Under the pieces are notes generated by a model, which was not told the DNA's origin, made no database searches, and was given only the letters and a program-made list of their open reading frames with translations. The position numbers and the translations under genes are program-made. Below, piece after piece: positions 9,258 through 18,266 of a stretch of 64,000 nucleotides of DNA (within the stretch, counting starts at the first letter, position 1; the number at the start of each line of letters is the position of its first letter). The stretch is from Ignavibacteria bacterium (lineage in GTDB: Bacteria > Bacteroidota > Ignavibacteria > SZUA-365): assembly GCA_016720835.1 (NCBI GenBank), contig JADKJW010000002.1, forward strand, positions 1-64,000, read 5' to 3'.

Positions 9258-11609
9258 ATGACACGGACATTCGCATGTGCGGCAACGCTGCTCATATTCT
9301 GCGCCTGCATCGCGTCGGCGCAGTTCAACTGGACCTGGCAGAACCGGCTTCCGCAGGGCAATATACTGCAGAGCGTGCGGTTCACGACAGCGACGGACGG
9401 CATCGCCGCGGGCAACGGCGGCATGATGCTGCGCACGACGGATGCGGGACTCCACTGGTTCACGACATCGAGCGGCGCTTTCCGCAACCTCTGGGGCATG
9501 CACTTCCTCAACGCGTCGCTCGGCATGGCGGTGGGTGAACGGGGCACCATCCTCAAGACCACCGACGGCGGCGCGCACTGGAACACCCTGAGCAGCGGCA
9601 CGAGCGATCCGCTCTACTGCGTGCATCTCTTCACGGCCGACAGCGCCATCGCGGGCGGCGCCTTCGGCACCTTCCTCCGCACAAGCGACGGCGGCGTGAC
9701 GTGGGCGCAGGACAACACCGTGCCGTACGGCGACTGGGTGGCCTTCGATTTTCCGACCACCACCTTCGGCTACGCGCTGGGCGACGCCAGCATCGCCATG
9801 CGCACGACCAACCGAGGGCGCACCTGGGACGCCTTCACGCTGCCGTACCGCTATTCGGGGCTCTCCTTCGCGACAGGCTTCATCGGCATGATGGCCGGTT
9901 CGATCGGCGACATCTACAAGACCACGGATGCGGGCGCGAACTGGACCTCGATCCCCACGGGCGCTTCGGCGCCGCTCTACGCCGTGCGCATGGTCACGCC
10001 GACCCTCGCGTACGCCTGCGGAGGCGGCGGCGGTATCTTCAAGAGCACGGACGGCGGCGGCACCTGGACGCCGCTCCCCTCCGGTGTTTCCGAAGATCTC
10101 ACCACGCTCGCGCTGGTGAACGACAGCACGCTCGTCGCGATGGGCGACTTCGGCACGATCCTGCGCAGCACGAATGCGGGCGCCGCGTGGTCGCAGCTCG
10201 ACAGCGGTGTGCCCGCGCGCCTGCACGGCGTCAGCTTCTCTTCCTCCGATACCGGCACGGCGGCAGGCGTGAACGGCACGATACTTCGCACAGTGAACGG
10301 CGGCGCCACCTGGACCGCGCAAAGCAGCGGCACGACGCAGAATCTCTACGCGATACACCTCGCCGACGGTCTGCGCGGCTGGGCCAGCAGCAGCGCCGGT
10401 CTCGTGCTTCGCACCACGGATGGAGGCGCCGCGTGGACGGCGCAGCAGGCCACGAATCGCGCCCTCCTCGACATCGCCTTCTCGACGCCCCTGAACGGCG
10501 TCGCGGTGGGCGATGCGGGCGCCATCGTGCGCACGACGGACGGCGGCGCGACCTGGGCTCAGGCAGTGTCGGGCACCGCGCAGCAGTTCGCGGGCGTGGA
10601 TTTCGTGAACGCCCTCAACGGCCTTGCCGTCGGCTATGGCGGCGCCATCGTGCGGACGCTTGACGGCGGCGCGACCTGGCAGCCCATGGCGAGCGGCGTC
10701 AGCGACGAATTGTACGCGGTGTGCTTCAACACCCTGACCGAGGCCTGGGCCGTGGGCACACACGGCGTCATCTGTCATTCCAGTGACGGCGGCACGACAT
10801 GGTCGCACCGCCCCGCACCGGAGGACGAGGAGCTGTACACCGTGACCTTCGTCTCGCCGGACACGGGCTTCGCGGGAGGCAGCAACGGCGCGCTCTTCGC
10901 AACGACGAACCGCGGCCTGACCTGGCAGCGTTACGCGAGCGGCTCGGGACACGACATCTACGACATGCAGTTTCTCTCGCGCAGCAGCGGCGTCATCGTC
11001 GGTGACTACGGCGCCGTCCTCCGCACCATCAACGGCGGTCTGCCGGTGACGCTCGTCGCCTTCACGGCGCGGCAGACCGGACCGCGAGCGGTGGAAGTGC
11101 TCTGGGAGACGACCAGCGAGCGGAACAATGCGGGATTCAGTATCGAGAGAAAAGTACCAGGAACACGTGCCTGGACGACGATTGGATATGTTCCCGGCAA
11201 GGGCGATACGGACGCGCGGCAGTCCTACTCATGGACGGATGCCTCCGCATTGCAGGGCCTCAACAGCTACCGCCTCGCGCAGCACGATGCGGACGGAGGC
11301 GTGGAGTATTCGCCGGTGGTGGAAGTTTTGATCGCGATGCCGTCCATATTGACGATAGACGAACTCGCACCGCTTCCAGCCGACAGGCACGCGCTGCTGC
11401 GCTATTCGCTGCCCGATGCGGACCGCATCAGCATCACGCTGCGCAATCTTCTGGGCGCGGTCGTGCGCACCGTTGCTGCGAATGTCGAGGCGACAGAAGG
11501 CGAGCATTCGATCAGCATCCGCACGGACGATCTCCCCACCGGCGCGTACATCCTGGAACTTCGCGGCACACGGACGGCGTCCGCAGCGAAACTGATCGTC
11601 CGTCACTGA
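9258..11609 (+). CDS. YCF48/BNR-type beta-propeller protein with T9SS tail
   Basis: 783 residues. The ATG at 9258 follows CAGGAG at correct spacing and opens a Sec signal (MTRTFACAATLLIFCACIASAQ). The body is a long series of about 45-residue repeats, each with ILRTTDGGATW-type BNR/Asp-box motifs alternating with GxAVGxxG strands, as in YCF48/HCF136-like seven-bladed propellers. With about 14 repeats, two propellers are likely. After about residue 600 comes a fibronectin-like domain (VTLVAFTARQTG...WETTSERNNAGFSIE), then a final sorting-like domain ending AAKLIVRH. YCF48 relatives act in photosystem II assembly, but this secreted form is more likely a surface binding or structural protein; no ligand can be named. 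Confidence 0.85.
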   Translation: MTRTFACAATLLIFCACIASAQFNWTWQNRLPQGNILQSVRFTTATDGIAAGNGGMMLRTTDAGLHWFTTSSGAFRNLWGMHFLNASLGMAVGERGTILKTTDGGAHWNTLSSGTSDPLYCVHLFTADSAIAGGAFGTFLRTSDGGVTWAQDNTVPYGDWVAFDFPTTTFGYALGDASIAMRTTNRGRTWDAFTLPYRYSGLSFATGFIGMMAGSIGDIYKTTDAGANWTSIPTGASAPLYAVRMVTPTLAYACGGGGGIFKSTDGGGTWTPLPSGVSEDLTTLALVNDSTLVAMGDFGTILRSTNAGAAWSQLDSGVPARLHGVSFSSSDTGTAAGVNGTILRTVNGGATWTAQSSGTTQNLYAIHLADGLRGWASSSAGLVLRTTDGGAAWTAQQATNRALLDIAFSTPLNGVAVGDAGAIVRTTDGGATWAQAVSGTAQQFAGVDFVNALNGLAVGYGGAIVRTLDGGATWQPMASGVSDELYAVCFNTLTEAWAVGTHGVICHSSDGGTTWSHRPAPEDEELYTVTFVSPDTGFAGGSNGALFATTNRGLTWQRYASGSGHDIYDMQFLSRSSGVIVGDYGAVLRTINGGLPVTLVAFTARQTGPRAVEVLWETTSERNNAGFSIERKVPGTRAWTTIGYVPGKGDTDARQSYSWTDASALQGLNSYRLAQHDADGGVEYSPVVEVLIAMPSILTIDELAPLPADRHALLRYSLPDADRISITLRNLLGAVVRTVAANVEATEGEHSISIRTDDLPTGAYILELRGTRTASAAKLIVRH

Positions 11610-11635
11610 TCGGCGAGAATCCGGGAGCGGCTGCG

Positions 11636-12967
11636 TCAGGTGCGGCGCAGGAAGTCGTGTGCTGCTGAAGCCGCGCGTTCGCCGCTGCGCACCGCGCTTT
11701 CGATGGTGGCGGGCAGGCCGGTGTCGGTCCAGTCCCCCGCAAGGAAGAAACCCGGCAGTCCGCCATCCGATGCGGGCCGGTGGGCCTCCATGCCCGGCGA
11801 CGGGATGAAGGTGGCCGCGCGTTCGCGCACGAGCTTGATGCGCGCGAGGGCTGATGCGTGCATTCCAGGATAGAGGATACTCAGCTCCGTTTTTATCAGT
11901 TCCTCCATCTGCTCCGTCGAGAGACCATCGATCTCCCGCGCGTCGGAAATCGTGCAGGAGTACCGAAACAATCCGTCCGCGCTTCTCCCTTTCGAAAAGA
12001 GCCATTGCAGACGCGTTCCCAGGAGTCCGGTGACGGGATACTCGCCGATCTCGACGCGGGACCAGAAGTGCGCCGAGAGAATCGGCGAGGGCGTGAATCG
12101 ATCGAGCTGTCCATCGACGAGGCCGAATTGCGCCGCATGCCCGTCGAGCGCGCGCAGCGACCACGGCGGCAGCGCCGAAACGACGGCGCGCGCGACGCAG
12201 GGCTCCCCGCCATCACGATGCACGGCGATGCCGCCTGTCGTGACACTGCAGCGCCGCACGGGCGCGTGTGTGCGGATCATCGCGCCGTGTGCTTCGAGGA
12301 AGACGGCCGCGGGACGGGAGAAGATGTCGGAGAGACCGCGAGCGGGCAGCAGCAATGCGGACGCATCCGCGCTGCCGAGAAAGATTTCGCGCAGCACCAC
12401 CGCGAGCAGCTTCGCGGAGGCATCGCGGACATCGGTGTTCATGGTCGCGAGCACGATGGGTCGCCAGAGCACCTCCACGGCATTCGCCGACTGGCCCGAC
12501 GTCGCGAGCCACGCCTCGGCGCTCATCGCATCGAGCGCATCGAAACCCTCTCCGGAAAGACCCCGCAACGATACCGCAACGCGCAGAACCGACATGCGCT
12601 CGGCCATCGACAGGAACTCGTACCCCAGAAAGGCCTGCATCAGGCCGAGGGGATGCGGCATCGCGCCCGCCTTCAACGCGGCCTCCGCACCGCCCGCCTT
12701 GCGGAACGGAATCGCCATGCGCGGCATGCGTTCGAGCAGCTGTTCCGTGCCCAGCGCGCGCAGGAAACGCAGTGTGGCGCTGTAACACCCCATGAGCAGG
12801 TGCTGACCGTTGTCGATGTCGTCGCCGGACGCGTCGGGAAAGGACCACGCGCGGCCTCCGAGTTGCGGGCGGGCCTCGAAGATCGCGACGCTCCTCCCCT
12901 TCTGCGCGAGATCGACCGCGGCAGCCAGTCCGGCCAACCCGCCGCCGATGACGGCGACGTCAATCAT
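11636..12967 (-). CDS. hpnE: Hydroxysqualene dehydroxylase HpnE
   Basis: 443 residues. This FAD-dependent amine-oxidase-like enzyme reduces hydroxysqualene to squalene in the HpnCDE route. The ATG at 12965-12967 (MIDVAVIGGG) overlaps the hpnD stop by 8 bases, implying translational coupling; the frame upstream of it is only a shadow of hpnD. The dinucleotide-binding motif VIGGGLAGLAAA is at residues 5-16, with EARPQLGGRAWSF at the ribityl-contact position. The C-terminal GFFLAGDWTDTGLPATIESAV is the second FAD-binding motif. It is the last gene of the run Rsm22-like/hpnC/hpnD/hpnE. No squalene-hopene cyclase is in the window, so the end product (hopanoids, carotenoid-like or other) is open. 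Confidence 0.93.
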   Translation of the reverse strand: MIDVAVIGGGLAGLAAAVDLAQKGRSVAIFEARPQLGGRAWSFPDASGDDIDNGQHLLMGCYSATLRFLRALGTEQLLERMPRMAIPFRKAGGAEAALKAGAMPHPLGLMQAFLGYEFLSMAERMSVLRVAVSLRGLSGEGFDALDAMSAEAWLATSGQSANAVEVLWRPIVLATMNTDVRDASAKLLAVVLREIFLGSADASALLLPARGLSDIFSRPAAVFLEAHGAMIRTHAPVRRCSVTTGGIAVHRDGGEPCVARAVVSALPPWSLRALDGHAAQFGLVDGQLDRFTPSPILSAHFWSRVEIGEYPVTGLLGTRLQWLFSKGRSADGLFRYSCTISDAREIDGLSTEQMEELIKTELSILYPGMHASALARIKLVRERAATFIPSPGMEAHRPASDGGLPGFFLAGDWTDTGLPATIESAVRSGERAASAAHDFLRRT

Positions 12968-13823
12968 ACCGCGGGAGCACGTCGCAGGACGGGGAGCTGA
13001 AATATTCGCGCAGCGCGATGAAAAACTTGGATGCGGAGGAGATCGAGATCTTGTCCTCGAACACCGCATACTGCTTGCGTTCGATCTTGTCGAGAATGCG
13101 CGAGTAGATGCGGTCCATGATGCGCGCCGCCGCGAAGGCGCGGTGATCCTCGACGGCGAGCGAGGCGCGGGCGCGATCGTAGTACTCGCGCGCGCGCTGC
13201 ACTTCGTAGCGCATGAGACGCACGAAGCTGTCGTTGTACACGGAGGCGAGCAGCTCGTCCTCGGTGTAGCCGAAGCGGACGAAATCCTCGTGCGGAATGT
13301 AGATGCGCCCGATGAGCGCGTCGCTGCGCACGTCGCGCACGATGTTGGTGAGTTGCAGCGCGATGCCGAGATCGATGGCGTACTGCAGCGTCTGCGTGTT
13401 GCGGTAGCCGAAGATCTCGCTGCACATCAGTCCGACGGTGGACGCGACACGGTAGCAGTACTCCGAGAGTTCGTCGAAGGTCTCGTAGCGCGCCTTGTCG
13501 AGGTCCATGCGCATGCCGCGGATGAGTTCGAAGAAGTGCGCGGCGGGGATGTTGAAGCGCGTGGCGATGACGTGCAGCTTGTTGAGCAGCGGGTAGGACG
13601 ACTCGCTGCGGAAGCCGCGCTCGAGTTCCGCGGTCCAGCGCGCGAGCATGGCGGACTTCGACGCGTGGTCGCCGCCTTCGTCCACGATGTCGTCCGTGCA
13701 GCGGCAGAACGCGTACACCGTGTGTATCGCCTCCCGCTTGGGTTCCGGCAGCATCGAAAACGAAATCATGAAATTCGTTTTGCTCTGCTTCGTGATGATG
13801 TCAGCGACGTCGTTCTTTGACAT
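12960..13823 (-). CDS. hpnD: Presqualene diphosphate synthase HpnD
   Basis: 287 residues of the squalene/phytoene synthase fold. It condenses two farnesyl diphosphates to presqualene diphosphate using Mg2+. The two aspartate-rich sites are visible: CRCTDDIVDEG (Asp at 44, 45 and 48) and LTNIVRDVRSD (Asp at 164 and 168). The Arg/Tyr-rich segments SKTNFMISFSMLP and YCYRVASTVG, which contact substrate, are also present. It lies 8 bases after hpnC and overlaps hpnE, so all three are likely expressed together. Assigned as HpnD rather than HpnC because of the canonical NxxxDxxxD second site and the order C-D-E. Confidence 0.92.
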   Translation of the reverse strand: MSKNDVADIITKQSKTNFMISFSMLPEPKREAIHTVYAFCRCTDDIVDEGGDHASKSAMLARWTAELERGFRSESSYPLLNKLHVIATRFNIPAAHFFELIRGMRMDLDKARYETFDELSEYCYRVASTVGLMCSEIFGYRNTQTLQYAIDLGIALQLTNIVRDVRSDALIGRIYIPHEDFVRFGYTEDELLASVYNDSFVRLMRYEVQRAREYYDRARASLAVEDHRAFAAARIMDRIYSRILDKIERKQYAVFEDKISISSASKFFIALREYFSSPSCDVLPRYD

Positions 13824-13831
13824 GTGCCGGC

Positions 13832-14737
13832 TCAGATGTGGGGATCCCGCAGCAGCCCCGCGAGGACGACCAGCGCGTCGATTCGCGAAAGTGTTGGACG
13901 ATGCGAACGTGTATTATACTCGACTCGTCCGATTTTATCAAGGATGCGCATGCCGCCGCGCCACACGGCGCGCAATTCGAGCCGGAGCCGTAGCGGGACC
14001 ACGGGAAACAGCGGCAGCGCGTCGATGAAGAAGGACCGCGCGCGCTCGACTTCGAAACGCATCAACACGCGGAATTCCGGGCCCGCGAGGCCCTTCTCGA
14101 AGTCGCCGCGATCCACCCCGAAGCGCGCGAAATCCTCGGCGGGAATGTACACGCGCGGCTTCGCGATGTCCACCGAGACATCCTGCCAGAAGTTCGCGAG
14201 CTGCAGCGCCGTGCACAGCGCGTCGGAGGGCGCGGCGCTGTGCTCGTCGAGGCGACCGAACAGCGCGAGCAGAATGCGACCGACAGGATTCGCCGAGCGG
14301 CGGCAGTAGTCCAGCACCTCGTCGAACGTGTCGTACGTTTCCTTCACGATATCCTGACGGAAGGCGTCGAGCAGGTCCTCGAAAAGCTGCGTCGGAACAT
14401 CGAAGGCCGCGATGGTGTCGCCCAGCGCGAGGAAGATGGCGCGGGCGGGATCCGCGATGTCCGTTCGTGTTTCAAAGCCCGGCGACGTACAGTCGCGGAG
14501 GAGCGCGCGCCACGCGTCGAGGCGCTCGATGCGGACGGCCTGCCCGTCGTCGCCTTCATCGGCGATATCGTCCGCATGCCGCGCGAAGGCGTACACCGCC
14601 GCGACGTGCGGACGCAGCCGCGCGGGGAGCAGGATGGACGCGACGGGAAAGTTCTCGTAGTGCGCGCGCGCGATGCTCCGGCAGAGGCCGTAAGCCTCCG
14701 CGTACGCGGGCTCGACGATGCGCGACGGCCTGCTCAT
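13832..14737 (-). CDS. hpnC: Hydroxysqualene synthase HpnC
   Basis: 301 residues, paralogous to its downstream neighbour HpnD. It converts presqualene diphosphate to hydroxysqualene. The first aspartate-rich motif is FARHADDIADEGD (residues 52-63), and the second is degenerate in the way seen in HpnC, LANFWQDVSVDIAKPRVYIP-like (about 180-200). HYENFPVASILLP near the N-terminus is also characteristic. It starts at the ATG at 14735-14737, 28 bases after the Rsm22-like gene, so I infer one operon. No transmembrane helix is evident; the protein probably acts at the inner membrane. Confidence 0.92.
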   Translation of the reverse strand: MSRPSRIVEPAYAEAYGLCRSIARAHYENFPVASILLPARLRPHVAAVYAFARHADDIADEGDDGQAVRIERLDAWRALLRDCTSPGFETRTDIADPARAIFLALGDTIAAFDVPTQLFEDLLDAFRQDIVKETYDTFDEVLDYCRRSANPVGRILLALFGRLDEHSAAPSDALCTALQLANFWQDVSVDIAKPRVYIPAEDFARFGVDRGDFEKGLAGPEFRVLMRFEVERARSFFIDALPLFPVVPLRLRLELRAVWRGGMRILDKIGRVEYNTRSHRPTLSRIDALVVLAGLLRDPHI

Positions 14738-14765
14738 GGCGCGGTGCGGATGCTGCGTCGCCGTG

Positions 14766-15929
14766 TCACGGGATCAGCCGGCGCACCGTGGTATCCGCGC
14801 CGATCTGCACATCGTGTTCCCGCGGATGTTCATGGTCCATATGGACCACGTCGTAGCGCTGCATGACGTCCACATCGCGATTGGCATCGCCGGCGTCGCG
14901 CGTGTTCCGCATGCAGGAGAAGCGTCCCGTCTCGCCGCAGAGATACGCGCGCGTCCTGCCCTTCTCGTGCAGCGCGTCGCTCACCACGCGCCGGGGCTGC
15001 GAGGCGCCGAGCGCGTCGCCGAGCGTGGCGCCATGACGGTTCAGCACGAGGAAGCTGTACTTGAGCGAGTGCTTGACGTTGCCGAGCGCCTCGTCGAGCA
15101 CGGCGTACCAGGCGGGGCGCGTCCAGAGAACGTCGTCGTGGCACCAGTCGTTCTCGCGCTCGAGCGCGGGGCAGTCGCTCTGACGGAAGCAGGGCGCGTA
15201 CACCGTCCAGCCCGCGTCGACGGCCGCCGCGCGGAGTTCCAGCAGCGCGCGTCCGGCGAGGCGCAGCGCGGGTTCGATGATGACGACGGCGCCGCGCTCC
15301 GCGAGCTGCGAGGCCAGCCAGTCGAGCATGCGCGCGGGCGTCGCGAGTTCGTTGGCGACGTTCATCAGCAGCATGAGGTCGTGCTCGCCGGCCGCGACCA
15401 CCTGGCGGTTGAGGTCGAGGTGTTTTGTCGCAAGGGTGCCCGCGCCGAGGATGCCGCGGCCCGTGAGAAACGCGTGCACGTTCGCCGTCCATGCGAGCGC
15501 GGCATTCGCCTTGTCGGCCGCGGTGATGTGCAGTCCGGAGATCGCCGGAAGGGTATCACGATGCCGTTCGAGCCAGGCGGCGAGGCCGATGAGGGCGGTG
15601 CCGGTGCCGCAGCCGAGATCGAGCACGCGCAACTCGGTCCGCGTTTCGAAGAATCCGGAGAGGCGCAGTTCGTCGAGCGGGCGTGTGAGTTTGAGACAGT
15701 TGGCGGTCGCGTAGTACGCGAAATAGGCCGCGGCGGAGGCGCTGCCCGAGAGGTACGAGGGGATGGGGTCCACGGAACCCGCCGCCGTGAGGAAGAGCGC
15801 GTTGAGCCTCGCGACCTCCGAGGCGAGGGCGGGCGCTGCCACCGCGCGGGCCGGCGGCGTGCCGAGCATGGCGGTGAAGAGGTCGTCGTACCAATCCGGC
15901 AGCGCGAGGGAGGCGGGGCGATGTTTCAT
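14766..15929 (-). CDS. Rsm22-family SAM methyltransferase
   Basis: 387 residues from the ATG at 15927-15929 (MKHRPASLAL). The SAM-binding motif VLDLGCGTGTALIG lies at about residues 102-115, and the acidic motif II region contains HDLMLLMNVANELAT. The C-terminal part carries clustered cysteines, APCFRQSDCPA, NDWCHDD, RAYLCGE and RFSCMR, resembling the iron-sulfur-type Cys cluster of the Rsm22/METTL17 family that acts on small-subunit ribosomes. Bacterial members are poorly characterised, so rRNA methylation or ribosome assembly is family-based inference. It is the first gene of a run with hpnCDE. A TATATTTC box sits 5 bases upstream of the ATG. Confidence 0.8.
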   Translation of the reverse strand: MKHRPASLALPDWYDDLFTAMLGTPPARAVAAPALASEVARLNALFLTAAGSVDPIPSYLSGSASAAAYFAYYATANCLKLTRPLDELRLSGFFETRTELRVLDLGCGTGTALIGLAAWLERHRDTLPAISGLHITAADKANAALAWTANVHAFLTGRGILGAGTLATKHLDLNRQVVAAGEHDLMLLMNVANELATPARMLDWLASQLAERGAVVIIEPALRLAGRALLELRAAAVDAGWTVYAPCFRQSDCPALERENDWCHDDVLWTRPAWYAVLDEALGNVKHSLKYSFLVLNRHGATLGDALGASQPRRVVSDALHEKGRTRAYLCGETGRFSCMRNTRDAGDANRDVDVMQRYDVVHMDHEHPREHDVQIGADTTVRRLIP

Positions 15930-15934
15930 GAGCG

Positions 15935-15942
15935 GAAATATA
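15935..15942 (-). promoter_or_regulatory. Candidate -7 box for the Rsm22-hpnCDE operon
   Basis: On the minus strand TATATTTC resembles the Bacteroidota -7 consensus TAnnTTTG. It ends only 5 bases before the ATG at 15929, so the transcript would be leaderless or nearly so. I see no clear -33 TTG partner. Confidence 0.35.
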
Positions 15943-16065
15943 CGCGATCGGCGGGCATATGCGGAACGGATCAACGCCGCACCGGGCGGCGTTCCATTTG
16001 CAGAACTCCGCAAACTTTGCATTTTGCGGCATGCCAGCCTCGGGACGCCCCTCCGGAATCACGCC

Positions 16066-17028
16066 ATGACCAACGCAACCATCATGTGGACGCTGTTCGG
16101 CGCCGTCGTGCTCATCATGCTGCTGCTGGACCTGAAGCTCTTCCACCGGAAGGCGCACGAGATCCGCCTCGGCGAGGCCGTGCTCTGGAGCCTCATCTGG
16201 GTGGCGCTGTCGCTCGCGTTCGCCCTCGGCGTGTCGCTGGAGCTGGGGCAGGACCAGGCGATGAAGTTCCTGACCGGCTACCTGATCGAGAAGGCGCTGA
16301 GCATGGACAACCTGTTCGTGTTCCTGATCATCTTTTCGTACTTCGGGGTGCCGCTCGAATACCAGCACAAGGTGCTCTTCTGGGGCATTCTCGGGGCGCT
16401 GCTCTTCCGCGCCGTCTTCATCGCCGCGGGCGTGGCGCTGATCGGCATGTTCGCCTGGACGATCTACGTGCTCGGCGCCTTCCTCGTCTTCACGGGGTTC
16501 AAACTCGCCTTCGCGTCGGACCGCGAATTCCACCCCGAGCGCAACCTCGGCATCAGGCTCTTCCGCAAGATCTACCCCGTCACGACGGAGTACGCGGGCG
16601 ACCATTTCTTCACGATACACAACGGGGTGCGCGTCGCGACTCCGCTGTTCATCGCGCTGATCGTGATCGAGACCACCGACATCGTGTTCGCGACGGATTC
16701 GATCCCGGCCATTCTCGGCATCACGACGGATCCCTTCCTCGTCTACAGCTCCAACATCTTCGCGATCCTGGGCCTGCGCGCGCTGTACTTCGTGCTCGCG
16801 GGCATCATGCGCATGTTCCGCTTCCTGCACTACGGCCTGTCGCTGATCCTCGTCTTCGTCGGCGTCAAGATGCTGGCCGGCGAGTGGCTGCACCTGTCGG
16901 TGACGGTGGAACTCTCCATCGTGTTCGGCATCCTGCTCGGCTCCGTGCTCGCCTCGCTGGTATTCAAGGACAATAAGACCGTATCCTCCGAAGAAGACGG
17001 AACGCCGCCGCCTCAGTCCAGCCGGTAG
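16066..17028 (+). CDS. TerC/Alx-family integral membrane protein
   Basis: 320 residues from the ATG at 16066 (MTNATIMWTL); the frame is open further upstream but only as a shadow of the Rsm22-like gene. Seven to nine hydrophobic helices are visible. The family signatures EKALSMDNLFVFLIIF (about 77-92) and ETTDIVFATDSIPAI (about 200-214) carry the conserved acidic residues expected in a metal (Mn2+-like) path. TerC/Alx proteins are named for tellurite resistance, and Alx of E. coli is tied to Mn export and alkaline pH. Its 3' end overlaps the convergent pirin gene by 16 bases. Function beyond the family is inference. Confidence 0.9.
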   Translation: MTNATIMWTLFGAVVLIMLLLDLKLFHRKAHEIRLGEAVLWSLIWVALSLAFALGVSLELGQDQAMKFLTGYLIEKALSMDNLFVFLIIFSYFGVPLEYQHKVLFWGILGALLFRAVFIAAGVALIGMFAWTIYVLGAFLVFTGFKLAFASDREFHPERNLGIRLFRKIYPVTTEYAGDHFFTIHNGVRVATPLFIALIVIETTDIVFATDSIPAILGITTDPFLVYSSNIFAILGLRALYFVLAGIMRMFRFLHYGLSLILVFVGVKMLAGEWLHLSVTVELSIVFGILLGSVLASLVFKDNKTVSSEEDGTPPPQSSR

Positions 17029-17741
17029 TCGCTCTGAAAGGTCATCGGGAGGTCGAACAGCACGAAGTCCGCGTCGCTGTCCGCCGCGATGCGCACCGCG
17101 CGTTCGTCCGTGATCATGGCCGCGTCGCCCGCGGTGATTGCTGCGCCATTGACGTCCAGCGTTCCGGAAATCAGGAAGAGGTACGCTCCCCTGCCTTCCG
17201 CGAGGTCGTGACGAAGCGCCCGTGATGCGCCAAGCGTCGCGATGTACATGGTGAGATCCTGGTGGATCTCGAGCGCGCCGGCGTCGCCTCTGCCGCTCGC
17301 GACCGCGAGCAGCGCGTCCTTCCGGTCCGCCGCGTCGAACGCCTGCTGCTCGTAGGACGGCGTGTAGCCGTTTCTGTCCGGCAGAAACCAGACCTGGAGC
17401 AGGTGCAGCCGCTCGCTGTCCGATGGATTGTGCTCGGAGTGGAGGACGCCGGTGCCGGCCGTCATGCGCTGCACTTCGCCCGCGCGGATGATCGCGTCCG
17501 CCCCGGTGCTGTCGCGATGCGCCACGGCGCCCTCGAGCACATAGGTGACGATTTCCATGTTCTGGTGCGGATGCGTGTCGAAACCGCTCGCGGGCGCGAC
17601 GATATCGTCGTTGAGCACGAGCAGCGGCCCGAAATGCACATGCGCGGGGTCATGATAGCGGTTGAACGAAAAGCTGTGCCAGCTCTGCAGCCATCCCATC
17701 CGCGTGGATCCCCGTTCCCCGCTCCGTCGAATGCGTACCAT
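17013..17741 (-). CDS. Pirin family protein (bicupin)
   Basis: 242 residues. The four metal ligands of pirins are visible at canonical positions: FDTHPHQNME gives His57 and His59, and GTGVLHSEHN gives His101 and Glu103. The N-terminal cupin is followed by a second cupin lacking ligands. Bacterial homologues such as E. coli YhhW oxidise quercetin in vitro, and others respond to redox or electrophilic compounds. The gene sits directly downstream of the marR-type gene, and the TTCAA-AC-TTGAA palindrome at 17774-17785 overlaps its candidate promoter, so repression by the neighbouring MarR protein is a reasonable inference. Confidence 0.93.
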   Translation of the reverse strand: MVRIRRSGERGSTRMGWLQSWHSFSFNRYHDPAHVHFGPLLVLNDDIVAPASGFDTHPHQNMEIVTYVLEGAVAHRDSTGADAIIRAGEVQRMTAGTGVLHSEHNPSDSERLHLLQVWFLPDRNGYTPSYEQQAFDAADRKDALLAVASGRGDAGALEIHQDLTMYIATLGASRALRHDLAEGRGAYLFLISGTLDVNGAAITAGDAAMITDERAVRIAADSDADFVLFDLPMTFQSDYRLD

Positions 17742-17773
17742 GTTCGCCTCTCCGTGTCTGTGCCCGTGAATAC

Positions 17774-17785
17774 TTCAAACTTGAA
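17774..17785. promoter_or_regulatory. Palindromic candidate operator before the pirin gene
   Basis: TTCAA-AC-TTGAA, a perfect 5-bp inverted repeat with a 2-base spacer, overlaps a TATATTTC (-7-like) box at 17783-17790 on the minus strand. A related palindrome lies directly upstream of marR at 18267-18278. Confidence 0.5.
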
Positions 17786-17790
17786 ATATA
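17783..17790 (-). promoter_or_regulatory. Candidate -7 box for the pirin gene
   Basis: TATATTTC on the minus strand, about 41 bases before the pirin ATG and sharing three bases with the palindrome at 17774-17785. Confidence 0.35.
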
Positions 17791-17806
17791 AACAGCGGGT
17801 CAGGCG

Positions 17807-18262
17807 TCAAGGTTCCTGAAGTCCGTGTCCGAGTTTCTTCAGGAGCGCGGAGAGCTGTTCCTGCTCCTTCTCGGTGAGCACGGACGCGAGTGCGGCGATA
17901 CGGTCGGCGTGCTGGACAAACACGTCCTCGAAGAGGCGCGTCCCCTTGCGGGTCAGGCGCACGATGACGGAGCGGCGGTCGTCGCCGCTCTGCACGCGTT
18001 CCACGTACCCGTCCTTCGCGAGATTGTCGACCACGCAGGTCATGTTGCCGCCGCTGACGAGCATCTTCTTCGAGAGATCGCCGATGGGCATGGGCCCGAG
18101 ATGCCCGAGGCATTCGAGCACGCCGAACTGCGGCTGCGTGAGCCCGAAGCTCCGGATCTGCTGCACCGCATGCCGGTTGAAGGTCGCGGACGCCCGCGCG
18201 AGCTTCACCCACATCCCCAGCGCGAGGTCCGCCTTCTTCCCGTATCGCCTGGTGGTTTTCAT
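17807..18262 (-). CDS. MarR family transcriptional regulator
   Basis: 151 residues from the ATG at 18260-18262 (MKTTRRYGKK), preceded by AAAGGA though at tight spacing. The winged helix-turn-helix is clear: LTQPQFGVLECLGHLGPMPIGDLSKKMLVSGGNMTCVVDNL with the wing DGYVERVQSGDDRRSVIVRLTRKG (about 52-115), and the flanking helices that form the dimer interface are present. MarR proteins usually repress neighbouring genes and release DNA on binding phenolic or oxidising ligands. It is transcribed toward the pirin gene with a 65-base gap holding a palindrome, and a similar palindrome precedes its own start, which suggests autoregulation. Confidence 0.92.
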   Translation of the reverse strand: MKTTRRYGKKADLALGMWVKLARASATFNRHAVQQIRSFGLTQPQFGVLECLGHLGPMPIGDLSKKMLVSGGNMTCVVDNLAKDGYVERVQSGDDRRSVIVRLTRKGTRLFEDVFVQHADRIAALASVLTEKEQEQLSALLKKLGHGLQEP

Positions 18263-18266
18263 ATCC

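Noticed and set aside
9258..11609. Photosystem II assembly factor (YCF48/HCF136) as the function of the propeller gene
   Set aside because: The protein has a Sec signal and a sorting-type tail, twice the usual repeats, and no photosynthesis gene is in the window.
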